Shown here: piece after piece, positions 36,811-45,615 of the stretch | How positions within the stretch are numbered: the stretch's first letter is position 1 | Layout: each line of letters opens with the position of its first letter | From: Luteimonas sp. S4-F44 | GTDB lineage: Bacteria; Pseudomonadota; Gammaproteobacteria; Xanthomonadales; Xanthomonadaceae | Direction: 5' to 3' | NCBI RefSeq assembly: GCF_022637415.1 | Contig: NZ_CP093340.1 | Coordinates: 3,509,001-3,573,000, forward strand | Length of the DNA stretch: 64,000 bases | Made by a program: the position numbers and the translations under genes | The notes under the pieces: generated by a model | Databases searched by the model: none | Told to the model about the DNA's origin: nothing | Seen by the model: only the letters and a program-made list of their open reading frames with translations

Positions 36811-38150
36811 GCCGGCCGCGCGGCATCCTTATCCTGGTCGGCGGGCTGGCGCTGGCGACGCTGGTGCTGGCCCAGGCGGTGAGTTTCGCGGTGGTCGGCT
36901 GGTGGCCGGCACCGCCGATGCCGACGATGGTGCCCGCCGACGCGATCGCGGCCTTGTCGGGTACGCAGCCGCCGGCCCACGGACTCCAGGTGCGCACGCA
37001 GCCGGCCGCGCCGACCGGCACGCCGGTGCCGTGGCTGGCCGAACTGGCCGCCGAACGTCTGCAGCGTCCCGCAGCGCAGGTGCGCGCCACCTGGCGGCGC
37101 AAACCCGACGTCGCGCTGCAGGTCGTCGATGACGGCCAACTGGCGATGGCCGGGCAGGCCGACAGCGCGCGCCAGGCGCGCGTGCGCGCCGCATTGCTCG
37201 CGAGCGGGCTGCAGGTGCCGGCATTCGAGCTGGCGGTCGCGCAGCCGGACGGGACGTGGCGGGTCGTGAGCGCAGTCGACGCCGGGCGCGGACAGTGGCG
37301 CCGTCAGGTGCTGCTGGCGCTGGCGCTGGGCGCGGTGCTGATCGCGCCGTTGGCGTGGTGGATGGCGCGCCGGCTGACGCTGCCGCTTCGGCGGCTGGCC
37401 GAGGCCAGCGCGCGGATGGACCTGGCCGCGCGCGCGCCGCCAGTGCCGGTCGAAGGCGCCGCCGAGGTCCGCGTGCTCGGCCAGGCGATCGCCGATGCGC
37501 ATGCCCGCCTGCGTGCGCAGGCCGATGATGTCACCGCGATGCTCGCCGCCGTCGCGCACGACCTGCGCACGCCGCTGACCGGCCTGCGGCTGCGCGCCGA
37601 GACCGCGCCGTCACCGAACCGCGAACGCATGGTCGCCGACATCTCACGGATGCAGACGATGATCGCGCAGGTACTGGCCTATGCGCAGGGCGAGGTCGCG
37701 CCGCTGCAGCGCGCGCCGGTCGACATGGCCGCGCTCGCCGGCGAGTTGGCCGCCGCCGCGCAGGCGCTGGGCCAGTCGGTGCAGGTGCAGGCGCACGCAC
37801 CGGCCCTCGTGCAAGGTGATGCGCTGGCGCTGCGCCGCGCGCTGTCGAACCTGATCGACAACGCCGTGCGCTACGCTGGCGCGGCCGACATCGAGATCCA
37901 CGCGCGCGACGGCCAGCTGTCCATCGACGTGGCCGACCGTGGCCCCGGCATTCCGGCCGACGCGCGCGCGCGGCTGGTGCAGCCGTTCCAGCGTCTAGAG
38001 CACTCGCGCAGTCGCGACACCGGCGGTGCCGGCCTCGGCCTCGCCGTCGCGCGCTCGACCGCGCAGCGCCACGGGGGCGCGCTGGAACTGCACGATCGCG
38101 ACGGCGGTGGCCTGAGAGCGCGGTTGGTCTTGCCGATCGCGGCGCCCTGA
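36807..38150 (+). CDS. Two-component sensor histidine kinase
   Basis: A 447-aa membrane kinase starting at a GTG that overlaps the regulator stop (GTGA). It has TM1 at about 6-30, a periplasmic sensor of about 130 residues, TM2 at about 172-192, then a HAMP region, the phosphorylated H251 in VAHDLRTPLTGLRLRAE, the N box NLIDNAVRYA, and G boxes DRGPGIP and GAGLGLAVARSTAQRHGG. The input signal is unknown. It forms a standard pair with the preceding OmpR-type regulator. Confidence 0.9.
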   Translation: MSRPRGILILVGGLALATLVLAQAVSFAVVGWWPAPPMPTMVPADAIAALSGTQPPAHGLQVRTQPAAPTGTPVPWLAELAAERLQRPAAQVRATWRRKPDVALQVVDDGQLAMAGQADSARQARVRAALLASGLQVPAFELAVAQPDGTWRVVSAVDAGRGQWRRQVLLALALGAVLIAPLAWWMARRLTLPLRRLAEASARMDLAARAPPVPVEGAAEVRVLGQAIADAHARLRAQADDVTAMLAAVAHDLRTPLTGLRLRAETAPSPNRERMVADISRMQTMIAQVLAYAQGEVAPLQRAPVDMAALAGELAAAAQALGQSVQVQAHAPALVQGDALALRRALSNLIDNAVRYAGAADIEIHARDGQLSIDVADRGPGIPADARARLVQPFQRLEHSRSRDTGGAGLGLAVARSTAQRHGGALELHDRDGGGLRARLVLPIAAP

Positions 38151-38330
38151 GCCACGCGGTCGCGCAGCGTGACCACGTGGCGTCCGTCGGGCGATTGCAG
38201 ATCGGCATCGCCCATCCACATCGGCTGGCTCTGGCCATCGGCTGCGAACGCCAACCGCGGCACGGTGTTCACAGCTTCGACCTTGCGCACGGCTCGCGCG
38301 CACACCACTGCATCGCGCGCCGCAGCGACT

Positions 38331-38885
38331 TCACCACATCAAGTCGTCGGGCACTTTGAACTGCGCGTAGTAAGCATCGTCCTCGGCGTCGGACTCGGAT
38401 GGCGGCGCGTCCGCGGCCTGCCCGTGATCGACCGCGATCAGCCCGGGATCGCGTTCGCGCACCTTGTCGGCCGCCGCACGCGGCAACAGCGCGTAGCCCT
38501 CGCCCAGCCGCGCGACGACCAAAGCGCCTGCGGCCAGTTGCCTGCGCTGGGCCTCGTCGACCAACAGGCTGCGGATCGCGCCGTCGGCGGTGAACCGATA
38601 CTCCAGTTGCCCGGCACGCGGCACCTGCTTGTCGTGGATGATCTGGCGCGCCTGCGCGACCATCTCGGCAGCGCGCGCCCGGGCCTTCTGCTCGGCGGCC
38701 AGCGCGCGGTCGCGTTCGACCTTCTCGGCTCGCGCGCGCTCGGCCTCACGCTGGCTGTCCGTCGGTGTCGGCGCGCCCTTGCCGTGCCGCGCCTTGTGCT
38801 GCTCGCGCGCGACCTCGGCCACCTTGCTCTTCTTGACCAGGCCTGCCTTGAGCAATTGCTCCTGGAGCGGGTTCGCCTTCGCCAT
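38331..38885 (-). CDS. DUF2058 (YaiL-like) nucleoprotein-family protein
   Basis: A 184-aa protein with the DUF2058 layout: MAKANPLQEQLLKAGLVKKS at the start, a highly charged helical region (residues 28-80), then IIHDKQVPRAGQLEYRFTAD, LLVDEAQRRQLAAGALVVAR and a C-terminal DAYYAQFKVPDDLMW. The biochemical role of the family is not established. The 180 bp between this gene and the kinase holds no gene I can support. Confidence 0.88.
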   Translation of the reverse strand: MAKANPLQEQLLKAGLVKKSKVAEVAREQHKARHGKGAPTPTDSQREAERARAEKVERDRALAAEQKARARAAEMVAQARQIIHDKQVPRAGQLEYRFTADGAIRSLLVDEAQRRQLAAGALVVARLGEGYALLPRAAADKVRERDPGLIAVDHGQAADAPPSESDAEDDAYYAQFKVPDDLMW

Positions 38886-38937
38886 GTCCGAAACGTCGTG
38901 TGGAATGTCGGGCCCATGATACGGGGGACCACGCCAG

Positions 38938-40220
38938 TCAGCGCTCCGGGTCGATCACCGCCTCCATCGCCGCGATCTCGGTACCACGTGCCTGGCAGCG
39001 CCTGGCTTCGTCCCTCCAGCCGCGCACGGCCACCCGTACCTCTTCGACGATCGTGCGCGCCCGCGTCTTGCTCAGACGGTAGTAGGCGCAGGTATCCAGC
39101 AACAGCCGGGCGTCCGGGGACGGATCGTCCAGGCCGATCGAAAGGACGTGCGCGTCCTTGTCCGGGTTGGGATTCACATCGAAGGCCGGGGCCAGGCGCC
39201 AGCCATCGGGCGCCCGCAGAAATCCGTGGTTGCGCAGATGGTCGTCGCGATTACCGACCAGGACATTGAATACTGCGCGACGATAGAGCTGCGACAGATC
39301 ATCGGCGATCGCCGGGGCAACGCCGTGGTTTTCGATCGCGTGGGCGATTTCGACGTAGCTGATGTCCTCGCTGTCGTCCGCATCCAACAGCGTCAGCGCC
39401 GAGGCGTACGCATGGCGATCGGCGCCGCTTCGATCGAACCGGCGCACCGTGTATGTGGTGCCCAGGCCGGACAGGGACAGCGGGCGCGCTTGAGGCATGT
39501 CGATGCCAGCCGCGCGCGCGAGACGATAGGTCACGTACTCCCACAGGCCCACATCATGCCGATCGTCGCTGGAGGGGAATTTCGCCAGCCACAGTGTCTG
39601 ATCGACGTCGCGCACACTCGCCTTGGGACGCGCGCCACCCAACGACGCACCCGGCGCCACCAATTGTTTGATCCACCTGGCATCAAGCGCGCTGTCGTCG
39701 ATGTCGTCGCGTTCCACGCGCACGGCAAGCGCCTCCAACGCGCGCAACTCGGTCATCGGCGGCGCGTTGAGTTCACGGTCGTCCAGATATCGGCCGTTGG
39801 CCGCGCGCAGCCGCAATGCGCCCATCCGGGAAGCATCGTGGGTGCCGATCAAATAGTCCCACGGGCGCAGTGCACGCACCCGTCGATTCTGTTCGCGAGC
39901 ATCGATGACTTCGCGCCGATCCATGAGGCGTTGCCCCAACGATCGGGCGAGCAATCAGTGAACGCGGCGGTCAGCGTGCTGGCGCCGGTGCGCGCGACAT
40001 GGGGGCCGCGATGGAGCGGCAACTGCGGATCCAACGCAAAGCTGCGGATCGGCGCTGTGCCGTCCACCCAGTCGTCGGCGTACTGGAACTGGATCGTGTC
40101 GCCGGTCCGGCTGGGCAACCGGGCCAGATGGCCGACCAACGCCTCGCCGCCGAGGCCGGCGGCATCCAGCCAGACCTCGACCTGGTCGATCGCCTGAACG
40201 TCGGCAGGAACCGGACTCAC
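38938..40220 (-). pseudogene. hipA: HipA-type kinase toxin, frameshifted
   Basis: The N-terminal part (GTG at 40220 to about 39938) reads VEVWLDAAGLGGEALVGHLA and AAFTDCSPDRWG. The rest continues in another frame from QRLMDRREVIDAREQNRR to the stop at 38938. Adding one G to the GGGG run (plus-strand CCCC, 39934-39937) would join them as DRWGQRLMDRREV, the expected HipA sequence. The kinase motif FNVLVGNRDDHLRNHGFL and LAPAFDVNPNP are intact in the second part. HipA phosphorylates a tRNA synthetase in known systems. The gene may be dead, a sequencing slip, or expressed by frameshifting. It starts overlapping hipB (GTGA). Confidence 0.8.
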
Positions 40221-40534
40221 GACGTGCTCGCGCGACGTGCAGCGGGCCGACGCAGGCGACTGTCCTGCAGTTCGCGGCCGAGTTCGTCATTGCGCGCCAA
40301 CAGATCGATGTCCTGCTCCAGCCCCAGCGCCGTGAGCACGCGCAACATCGTGGCCAGGCTCGTCGCCGGATCGCCGCGTTCCAGCTTGCCCACCGTCGGC
40401 ACGCTCACCCCGACCCGCGCCGCGAGCTCACCCTGTGTCATCTGCCGGCGCATGCGCGCCGCGCGCAGCCGCGCGCCCAACGCCTGGATCTGACGTTGGG
40501 CACGGGGCATTGTGGGTGGCGTCCGTTTCGACAT
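40217..40534 (-). CDS. hipB: HipB-type HTH antitoxin
   Basis: A 105-aa Xre-family protein. The helix-turn-helix is IQALGARLRAARMRRQMTQG followed by ELAARVGVSVPTVGKLERGD, then the HipB-like tail LATMLRVLTALGLEQDIDLL. ATG at 40534 is preferred; a TTG two codons upstream is also in frame. It lies upstream of and overlaps hipA, the normal hipBA order, and is preceded by an AT-rich inverted repeat likely bound by the protein itself. Confidence 0.88.
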   Translation of the reverse strand: MSKRTPPTMPRAQRQIQALGARLRAARMRRQMTQGELAARVGVSVPTVGKLERGDPATSLATMLRVLTALGLEQDIDLLARNDELGRELQDSRLRRPAARRASTS

Positions 40535-40540
40535 AGTCAA

Positions 40541-40576
40541 TTAAATTACATCTAGTTGGCCCGAAATGTAAATTAA
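40541..40576. promoter_or_regulatory. Inverted-repeat operator of hipBA
   Basis: TTAAATTACAT (40541-40551) and ATGTAAATTAA (40566-40576) form an almost perfect inverted repeat with a 14-bp centre, immediately upstream of hipB. It is one of the most AT-rich spots in a 70% GC window. Such paired half-sites are typical of autorepressed HipB promoters. Confidence 0.72.
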
Positions 40577-40597
40577 TTTCCTCACATTGCCGACGTC

Positions 40598-42661
40598 TCA
40601 GTAGCGGACATTCAACTTCACCCAGACAGTCCGCCCAGGCTCGTTGATCCGCACCGGGTCAGCGGGGTAGCCGAAGTCGGCGCTGCCGGTCAGGTTGAGG
40701 TGTTCGCTGTAGGTCCGGTCGAAGACATTGTCGATGCCGGCCGTCAGCTGCAGGCGGTCGTTGGTGCGATAGCCGCCGTTGAGGGCGAGCGTGGCGAAGC
40801 CCGCGCTGGCGTCGAGGTCGCGCCCGACCACGTTGCCTTGGCCAACAGCGATCCGGTCCTGGCTGGCGACCGCGCGCACCAGGGCACCGAAACTCCAGCG
40901 CGTGTCGTCGTAGCCTGCCGACAGTCGCGCCTCGAATGGCGGCATCTGCGGCAACGCCTGTCCGGTGCTGCGGTTCTCGCCCCAGGCGTAGGCGAACGTG
41001 CCGCCGAACTTCCAGTGCGTCCACGGCCGCACCTCCACGCCCGCCTCGGCGCCGCGGATGTCGGCATCGACATTTGCCGCCGACGAAGTCATGCCCATCA
41101 TGCCGCCGGCCGAGTAGGCGAACAGGATGTAGTCGTCGATGCGCCCGGCGTAGGCCGACACCCACGCATCCAGCGTCCGGGTGCGGTAGCGCACGCCAAG
41201 GTCGAGCTGCGTGGTCTTCTCCGGCGCGATGCCGGCGAACGCGTTGGGCGAACCGGCCGGCCCACGTCCGGGCGAAAACAGCTCCCAGTAGTCGGGCATG
41301 CGCTCGGTGTGGCCCAGGCCGACGTACCAACTGACCGGCGTGTTCTTGCGTGCCTGCTCGTAGCGCAGGAACCCAGCGCGCAGCGTTTCCTCGCGCGTCT
41401 GCCCGGCGGTCGGGTTGGGCATGCCCATCATGCCGACGGTGGCCCGTTCATCGGTGGCCGTGGCGCGGTCGACGCGCACACCGCCGGTCAGGTGCCGGCC
41501 CGGCGGCAAGTGGCGGGTGCCCTCGGCGAACAGGCCGCTGGTCTCGAAGCGGGCATCGGTGTTCCACGGCAGCGCCGCGTACGTGCCCCGGCCCATGCCG
41601 CTGCGGGCGCGATGGCGGCTGCGCTGCGTATCGACGCCGGCCTTGAGGTCCCAGCCGGTCCACGTCCAGCCCAGCGCGACGCGGCCGCCGGTCGTGCGCC
41701 GGTCGACGTTGGACGCCATCGGCATCGGCATCGAGCTCAAGGGGTTCGGGGCGCGCAGGGTGTAGTTGTCCATCACGTGGTCGGCGTGGTTGTAGAACAC
41801 GCTGCTCTCGATCGCGTCGAGCGCGCCGCCGATGGCCCGCTTCTCGAACCGCAGGCTGTAGCTCTCGCGCCGGAACTGCGCGCCATCCATGCCACGACCG
41901 GCGTAGCGTGCCTGCCCGTCGCCGATACCGGCGTTGAGCTCGAGCACGGTGTCGGGATCGGGCGTCCAACCCAGCGCGACATCGCCGTTCCACTTCTTCC
42001 ACGACGAGGGCACCACGACGCCGTCGCCGTCCTGGTAATCGTCGGCTTCCGATCGGTTGCCGCTTACGCGCACATAGCCCCGCGGCGCGCCGGCCACGAC
42101 ATCGAGCACCTGGTCATTGCGGCCGTTCGCGCCGCCCAGCAGGCTGCCGTTGATACGCACGCCGGGCGCGTCGAACACCGGCGTCTCGCGTTCGAAGCGC
42201 ACCGTGCCGGCCGAAGCGCCGGGGCCCCACAACACCGTCTGCGGGCCCTTGATCACGACCAGGCTGTCGAAGGTCTCGGGCGAGACGTAGGACATCGGGT
42301 TGTCCATGCGCGACGGGCAGGCGCCGGGCATGCTGCCGTCGTTGGTGAGCAGATTGAGGCGCGAGCCAAACATGCCGCGCAGCACCGGATCACCATTGGT
42401 GCCGCCGTTGCGCAACGCGGTGAATCCGGGAATGGTCTTGAGGTAGTCGGCGCCGTCGCTGGCCGGCACGGGCTGGCGCGGCAGGCGCGGGTCGAGGTCG
42501 TAGGTCAGCGGCGAAACCGGTGCGGCCGTTACCAGCACGGCGTCGAGGTTGACCGGTTCGGGCAGGTCGTCGGCCTGGGCGGCGAGCGGCAGCGCCAGCG
42601 CGCAGGCGATGGCCAGGGTGGTGCGGAAGGCGCGGTGCGCCTGGGGATGCGTGGACAACAT
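40598..42661 (-). CDS. oprC: TonB-dependent copper receptor (OprC/NosA family)
   Basis: A 687-aa outer-membrane receptor with a signal peptide (cleaved near AAQADD). The plug has DYLKTIPGFTALRNGGTNGD, GACPSRMDNPMSYVSPETFD and VIKGPQTVLWGPGASAGTVR, which are the copper-receptor (OprC/NosA) blocks. Methionine-rich loops such as SSMPMPMASN and MMGMPNP occur in the barrel, fitting copper binding. It ends in the expected aromatic residue (LNVRY). GGAG precedes the ATG. It follows a DUF2946 gene by 177 bp on the same strand. Confidence 0.9.
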   Translation of the reverse strand: MLSTHPQAHRAFRTTLAIACALALPLAAQADDLPEPVNLDAVLVTAAPVSPLTYDLDPRLPRQPVPASDGADYLKTIPGFTALRNGGTNGDPVLRGMFGSRLNLLTNDGSMPGACPSRMDNPMSYVSPETFDSLVVIKGPQTVLWGPGASAGTVRFERETPVFDAPGVRINGSLLGGANGRNDQVLDVVAGAPRGYVRVSGNRSEADDYQDGDGVVVPSSWKKWNGDVALGWTPDPDTVLELNAGIGDGQARYAGRGMDGAQFRRESYSLRFEKRAIGGALDAIESSVFYNHADHVMDNYTLRAPNPLSSMPMPMASNVDRRTTGGRVALGWTWTGWDLKAGVDTQRSRHRARSGMGRGTYAALPWNTDARFETSGLFAEGTRHLPPGRHLTGGVRVDRATATDERATVGMMGMPNPTAGQTREETLRAGFLRYEQARKNTPVSWYVGLGHTERMPDYWELFSPGRGPAGSPNAFAGIAPEKTTQLDLGVRYRTRTLDAWVSAYAGRIDDYILFAYSAGGMMGMTSSAANVDADIRGAEAGVEVRPWTHWKFGGTFAYAWGENRSTGQALPQMPPFEARLSAGYDDTRWSFGALVRAVASQDRIAVGQGNVVGRDLDASAGFATLALNGGYRTNDRLQLTAGIDNVFDRTYSEHLNLTGSADFGYPADPVRINEPGRTVWVKLNVRY

Positions 42662-42838
42662 GGAGGAGCTCCGGATCGAACGTCGCCGGCCGGGCCGGTG
42701 ACGCATGCGACTTCGTCGGACGCGGGCCTGAGGCCGGTCGACGTGTGGATGCGGAATGCGGGCGCGAGCAGGCCCCGCGCCTGCGTCACGCCACGGGCGT
42801 GCGCATGGACGTTGCGCGCTGGAGCCGGGATTCCGCGA

Positions 42839-43339
42839 TCAGGCGGCGATGGGGTGCGCTGGTGGGCCCTGCCCGCCGAGGCCGCGGAGATTGGCCGCAG
42901 CGATGCGCCGGGCAGACCGGAATCGGACGGCCGGCGCTGCGACCCATGCGGTCGGGGGGACCACGACCGGCACAGTGGACAGCAGCGTGAGGTGCGAGGC
43001 GAGTGGGCAATAGCCGCAATGGCCCTCCGCGCCCGCGTGCTCCTGTGCGCCCTCGTGCGGGTGGTCATCCGGGGCAGCATGCCCTGCTGCGTGCCCGGAT
43101 GCGGCCGCAACCATCGAATCATGCGCGGTATCGACGTGCGCGCCGGCCTGGAGCCGGCTGATCGCCGGCGCCAGCGCGAGCAGCAGCATCGCCAGCAGCG
43201 CGAGCCAGTGCCACGCCGTGGGCGCGGTGCGAGAACGCCTATGCCGCGTGCGCAACGCCGTCGCCCGTGCCCCCACCGCATCGCATCGACGCGAGACCGG
43301 CATGGCGGATCGCAGTGGACGAGGGCGATGCGTGTGCAT
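42839..43339 (-). CDS. DUF2946 membrane protein
   Basis: A 166-aa protein with a basic N-terminus, one hydrophobic segment (WHWLALLAMLLLALAPAISR), a His/Asp-rich stretch (DDHPHEGAQEHAGAEGH) and the DUF2946 signature GHCGYCPLASHLTLL near the C-terminus. DUF2946 genes commonly sit beside TonB copper receptors, and the CxxC and histidines suggest metal handling. ATG at 43339 lies before the basic leader; longer starts are possible. Its precise role is not known. Confidence 0.8.
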   Translation of the reverse strand: MHTHRPRPLRSAMPVSRRCDAVGARATALRTRHRRSRTAPTAWHWLALLAMLLLALAPAISRLQAGAHVDTAHDSMVAAASGHAAGHAAPDDHPHEGAQEHAGAEGHCGYCPLASHLTLLSTVPVVVPPTAWVAAPAVRFRSARRIAAANLRGLGGQGPPAHPIAA

Positions 43340-43432
43340 GGCGGCAGTGTCCGCATAACCGGCCTTGGACACCTTGACCACGATCAAGTGCGCGCCGCAC
43401 GGCACGCGGGCCGTCGCCTTTTCCCGGCCGAC

Positions 43433-44095
43433 TCAGGGCCGTGCGGCGGGCACCTCGAGCCTGACCGCCAACGGCCGCAGGAAGCGCTGGGTCAGCGGTC
43501 CGACCCCGAACGCGAACACCAGCGTGCCCAGGCCCGCGGTGCCGCCGAGCAGCACGCCGACCGCCAGCGCCGACAGCTCGATCCCGGTACGCACGCTGCG
43601 GATCGACCAGCCGGTGCGGCGGGCCAGGCCGGTCATCAGCCCGTCGCGCGGGCCCGGCCCCAGTTGCGCGCCCACATACAGCGCGGTGGCGAAGGCGCAG
43701 GCGACCACGCCGCCGAGCATGTAGGCCCAGCGCAGCGTCAGGCCTTCGGGCACGGGCAGCCACCCCAGATGCAGGTCGGCGAACGGCCCCAGCAGAAACG
43801 TATTCGCCAACGTGCCGAGCCCCGGCATCTGCCGCAGCGGGATCCATGCCAGCAGCACCACCAGCGCGGTGACGACCATCACCAGGCCGAACGACCCGGC
43901 CACATGCCGCGTGGCGCCGAGGTGGAACACGTCCCAGGGCGAGGCGCCCACTGCGGCACGGATCATCAGCGCGATCGCCAGCCCGTAGATCCACAGGCCG
44001 ATCAGCAAGCGGACCAGGCGTTCGGTCAGGCGCCCGGCGCGCAGCTGCGCAAGCGGGCCGAGGTTGACGAGGGTCGGGGCGGAAGCGGTGGACAT
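43433..44095 (-). CDS. YczE-family membrane protein
   Basis: A 220-aa integral membrane protein with about five hydrophobic segments. Typical YczE blocks are GLWIYGLAIALMIRAAVGAS followed by PWDVFHLGA, LGTLANTFLLGPFADL, and ALYVGAQLGPGPRDGLMTGL. YczE proteins are commonly paired with a MocR-type regulator (YczR), and here the gene is divergent from one across 61 bp. The transported or sensed molecule is unknown. Confidence 0.87.
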   Translation of the reverse strand: MSTASAPTLVNLGPLAQLRAGRLTERLVRLLIGLWIYGLAIALMIRAAVGASPWDVFHLGATRHVAGSFGLVMVVTALVVLLAWIPLRQMPGLGTLANTFLLGPFADLHLGWLPVPEGLTLRWAYMLGGVVACAFATALYVGAQLGPGPRDGLMTGLARRTGWSIRSVRTGIELSALAVGVLLGGTAGLGTLVFAFGVGPLTQRFLRPLAVRLEVPAARP

Positions 44096-44109
44096 GGGGC
44101 CACGATGTC

Positions 44110-44154
44110 GATAATTGGCCCTTTGCGATAGAGCCATTCGTGGGATAGTGGCCC
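44110..44154. promoter_or_regulatory. Three 17-bp-phased GATA/GCC direct repeats, probable MocR operator
   Basis: GATAATTGGCCC (44110), GATAGAGCCA (44127) and GATAGTGGCCC (44144) begin exactly 17 bp apart and fill the space between yczE and the MocR gene. Direct repeats with fixed phasing are the usual binding sites of MocR dimers. The third copy ends 2 bp before the MocR start codon, implying autoregulation. Confidence 0.6.
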
Positions 44155-44156
44155 GG

Positions 44157-45605
44157 ATGCAACGCAGCCTCGCCCCCGAACGCCTCGCCACCCTGGTCGG
44201 CCACCTCGATGTCGCGCCGGCCTACCGCGCGCTGTGCCAGGCGCTGCAGGAACTGATCGGCGATGGCCGCATCCCGATCGACACCCGGCTGCCCAGCGAA
44301 CGGGCGGTCGCCGGTGCGCTCGGGGTGTCGCGCAACACGGTCACGCGCGCCTATGCCGAACTGGCATCGGCGGGCTTTGCGAGCGCGCGTCAGGGCGCGG
44401 GGACCTTCGCCGCGGTTCCGGTCGCCCGGCGCCGCGCACACGACCACACGCTGGGCGCGTCGAAGTTCGCCGACGATGCGATCGACCTCACCCGTGCTGC
44501 CGGCTCGGCGACGCCGGGCACCGCGGCCGCGTATGCGCGCGCACTTGCGGCACTTCCGGCGTACCTATCGGGCGATGGTTACCTGCCGTCCGGCCTGCCG
44601 GCCTTGCAGGCACGGATCGCGGCCACCTACACGCGGCGCGGGCTGGCGACGACGCCGGGTCAGATCGTGGTCACCGCCGGCGCGCTCTCTGCGCTCGCGA
44701 TCGTCGCGCGTACGCTGTCGCGGCCAGGCGACCGCATCGTCGTAGACACCCCGGTCTATCCCAACGCGATGGGCGCGCTGACACTGGGTGGCGCGCGGCT
44801 GGTCGCCGCGCCGATGGGCGACCCGCTCGGCGACGCGGGCTGGGACCTCGACGGCATCGAAGCCACATTGCGCGAGACCGCGCCACGGCTGGCCTACGTC
44901 ATCGCCGATTTCCACAATCCCACCGGCCTGCTGATGGACGCGGCCCAGCGCGCGCGCTGTGCGGCCGCGCTGGCGGCGGCGGGCACGCTCGCCGTCGTCG
45001 ACGAGACGCTGCAGGCGACACGGCTGTCGGACGCACCGATGCCGGCGCCGTTCGCCACGTTCGCGCGCGACGCGGTCACGATCGGCAGCGCCTCGAAACT
45101 GTGCTGGGGCGGCCTGCGAGTGGGCTGGATCCGCGCGCCGCAGCCGGTGGTCGCGCGCCTGGTCGCCGCGCGCGTGCAGTTGGACCTGGGCAGTTCGCTG
45201 TTCGATCAACTGGTGGCCGCCGAGCTGCTCGACGACGCGCCGATGCTCGCCGCGCGCCGCGACCAGGTGCGCCGCCAGCGCGACACGCTCGCGCAGGCGC
45301 TGCGCACGCACCTGCCCGACTGGCGATTCCGGCTGCCCGACGGCGGCCTGAGCCTGTGGGCGCGGCTGCCACACGGCAGTGCGACCGCGCTGGCGGCCGA
45401 CCTCGAACGCGACGGCGTGCACCTGGCGCCCGGCCCGGTGTTCGGCGTCGAGGGCGGGTTCGACCGCTGGCTGCGGCTGCCCTATGCGAAACCCGAGGCC
45501 CAGCTGCTCGACGCGGTCGAGCGGATGACGCAGCGCTGGGCGGCCCTGCCGCGTGCCGGCGCACGCGGACGGCGCACGGCATCCGCCCCGCCGCTGATCG
45601 CCTGA
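44157..45605 (+). CDS. MocR-type transcription factor (GntR HTH + aminotransferase fold)
   Basis: A 482-aa regulator. Residues about 12-82 are a GntR winged helix (RLPSERAVAGALGVSRNTVT). Residues 110-470 are a class-I aminotransferase-like domain with IADFHNPTGLLMD, VVDETLQATRL and the PLP-binding K314 in GSASKLCWGGLRVGWI. Such proteins sense PLP or an amino-acid adduct. Divergent yczE and the phased repeats between them indicate it is YczR-like. It may also drive the downstream aldolase, which starts 10 bp after its stop. Confidence 0.9.
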   Translation: MQRSLAPERLATLVGHLDVAPAYRALCQALQELIGDGRIPIDTRLPSERAVAGALGVSRNTVTRAYAELASAGFASARQGAGTFAAVPVARRRAHDHTLGASKFADDAIDLTRAAGSATPGTAAAYARALAALPAYLSGDGYLPSGLPALQARIAATYTRRGLATTPGQIVVTAGALSALAIVARTLSRPGDRIVVDTPVYPNAMGALTLGGARLVAAPMGDPLGDAGWDLDGIEATLRETAPRLAYVIADFHNPTGLLMDAAQRARCAAALAAAGTLAVVDETLQATRLSDAPMPAPFATFARDAVTIGSASKLCWGGLRVGWIRAPQPVVARLVAARVQLDLGSSLFDQLVAAELLDDAPMLAARRDQVRRQRDTLAQALRTHLPDWRFRLPDGGLSLWARLPHGSATALAADLERDGVHLAPGPVFGVEGGFDRWLRLPYAKPEAQLLDAVERMTQRWAALPRAGARGRRTASAPPLIA

Positions 45606-45615
45606 GCGCGCAGCG

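Noticed and set aside
38151..38330. A protein-like minus-strand reading (SPDGRHVVTLRDRV) between the kinase and DUF2058 genes
   Set aside because: It looks like a possible remnant but runs on into antisense kinase sequence, has no clear start or ribosome site, and I cannot name a family.
40700..44131. A 1143-codon plus-strand open frame across oprC, DUF2946 and yczE
   Set aside because: It spans three recognisable minus-strand genes and their intergenic gaps and has no domain of its own.
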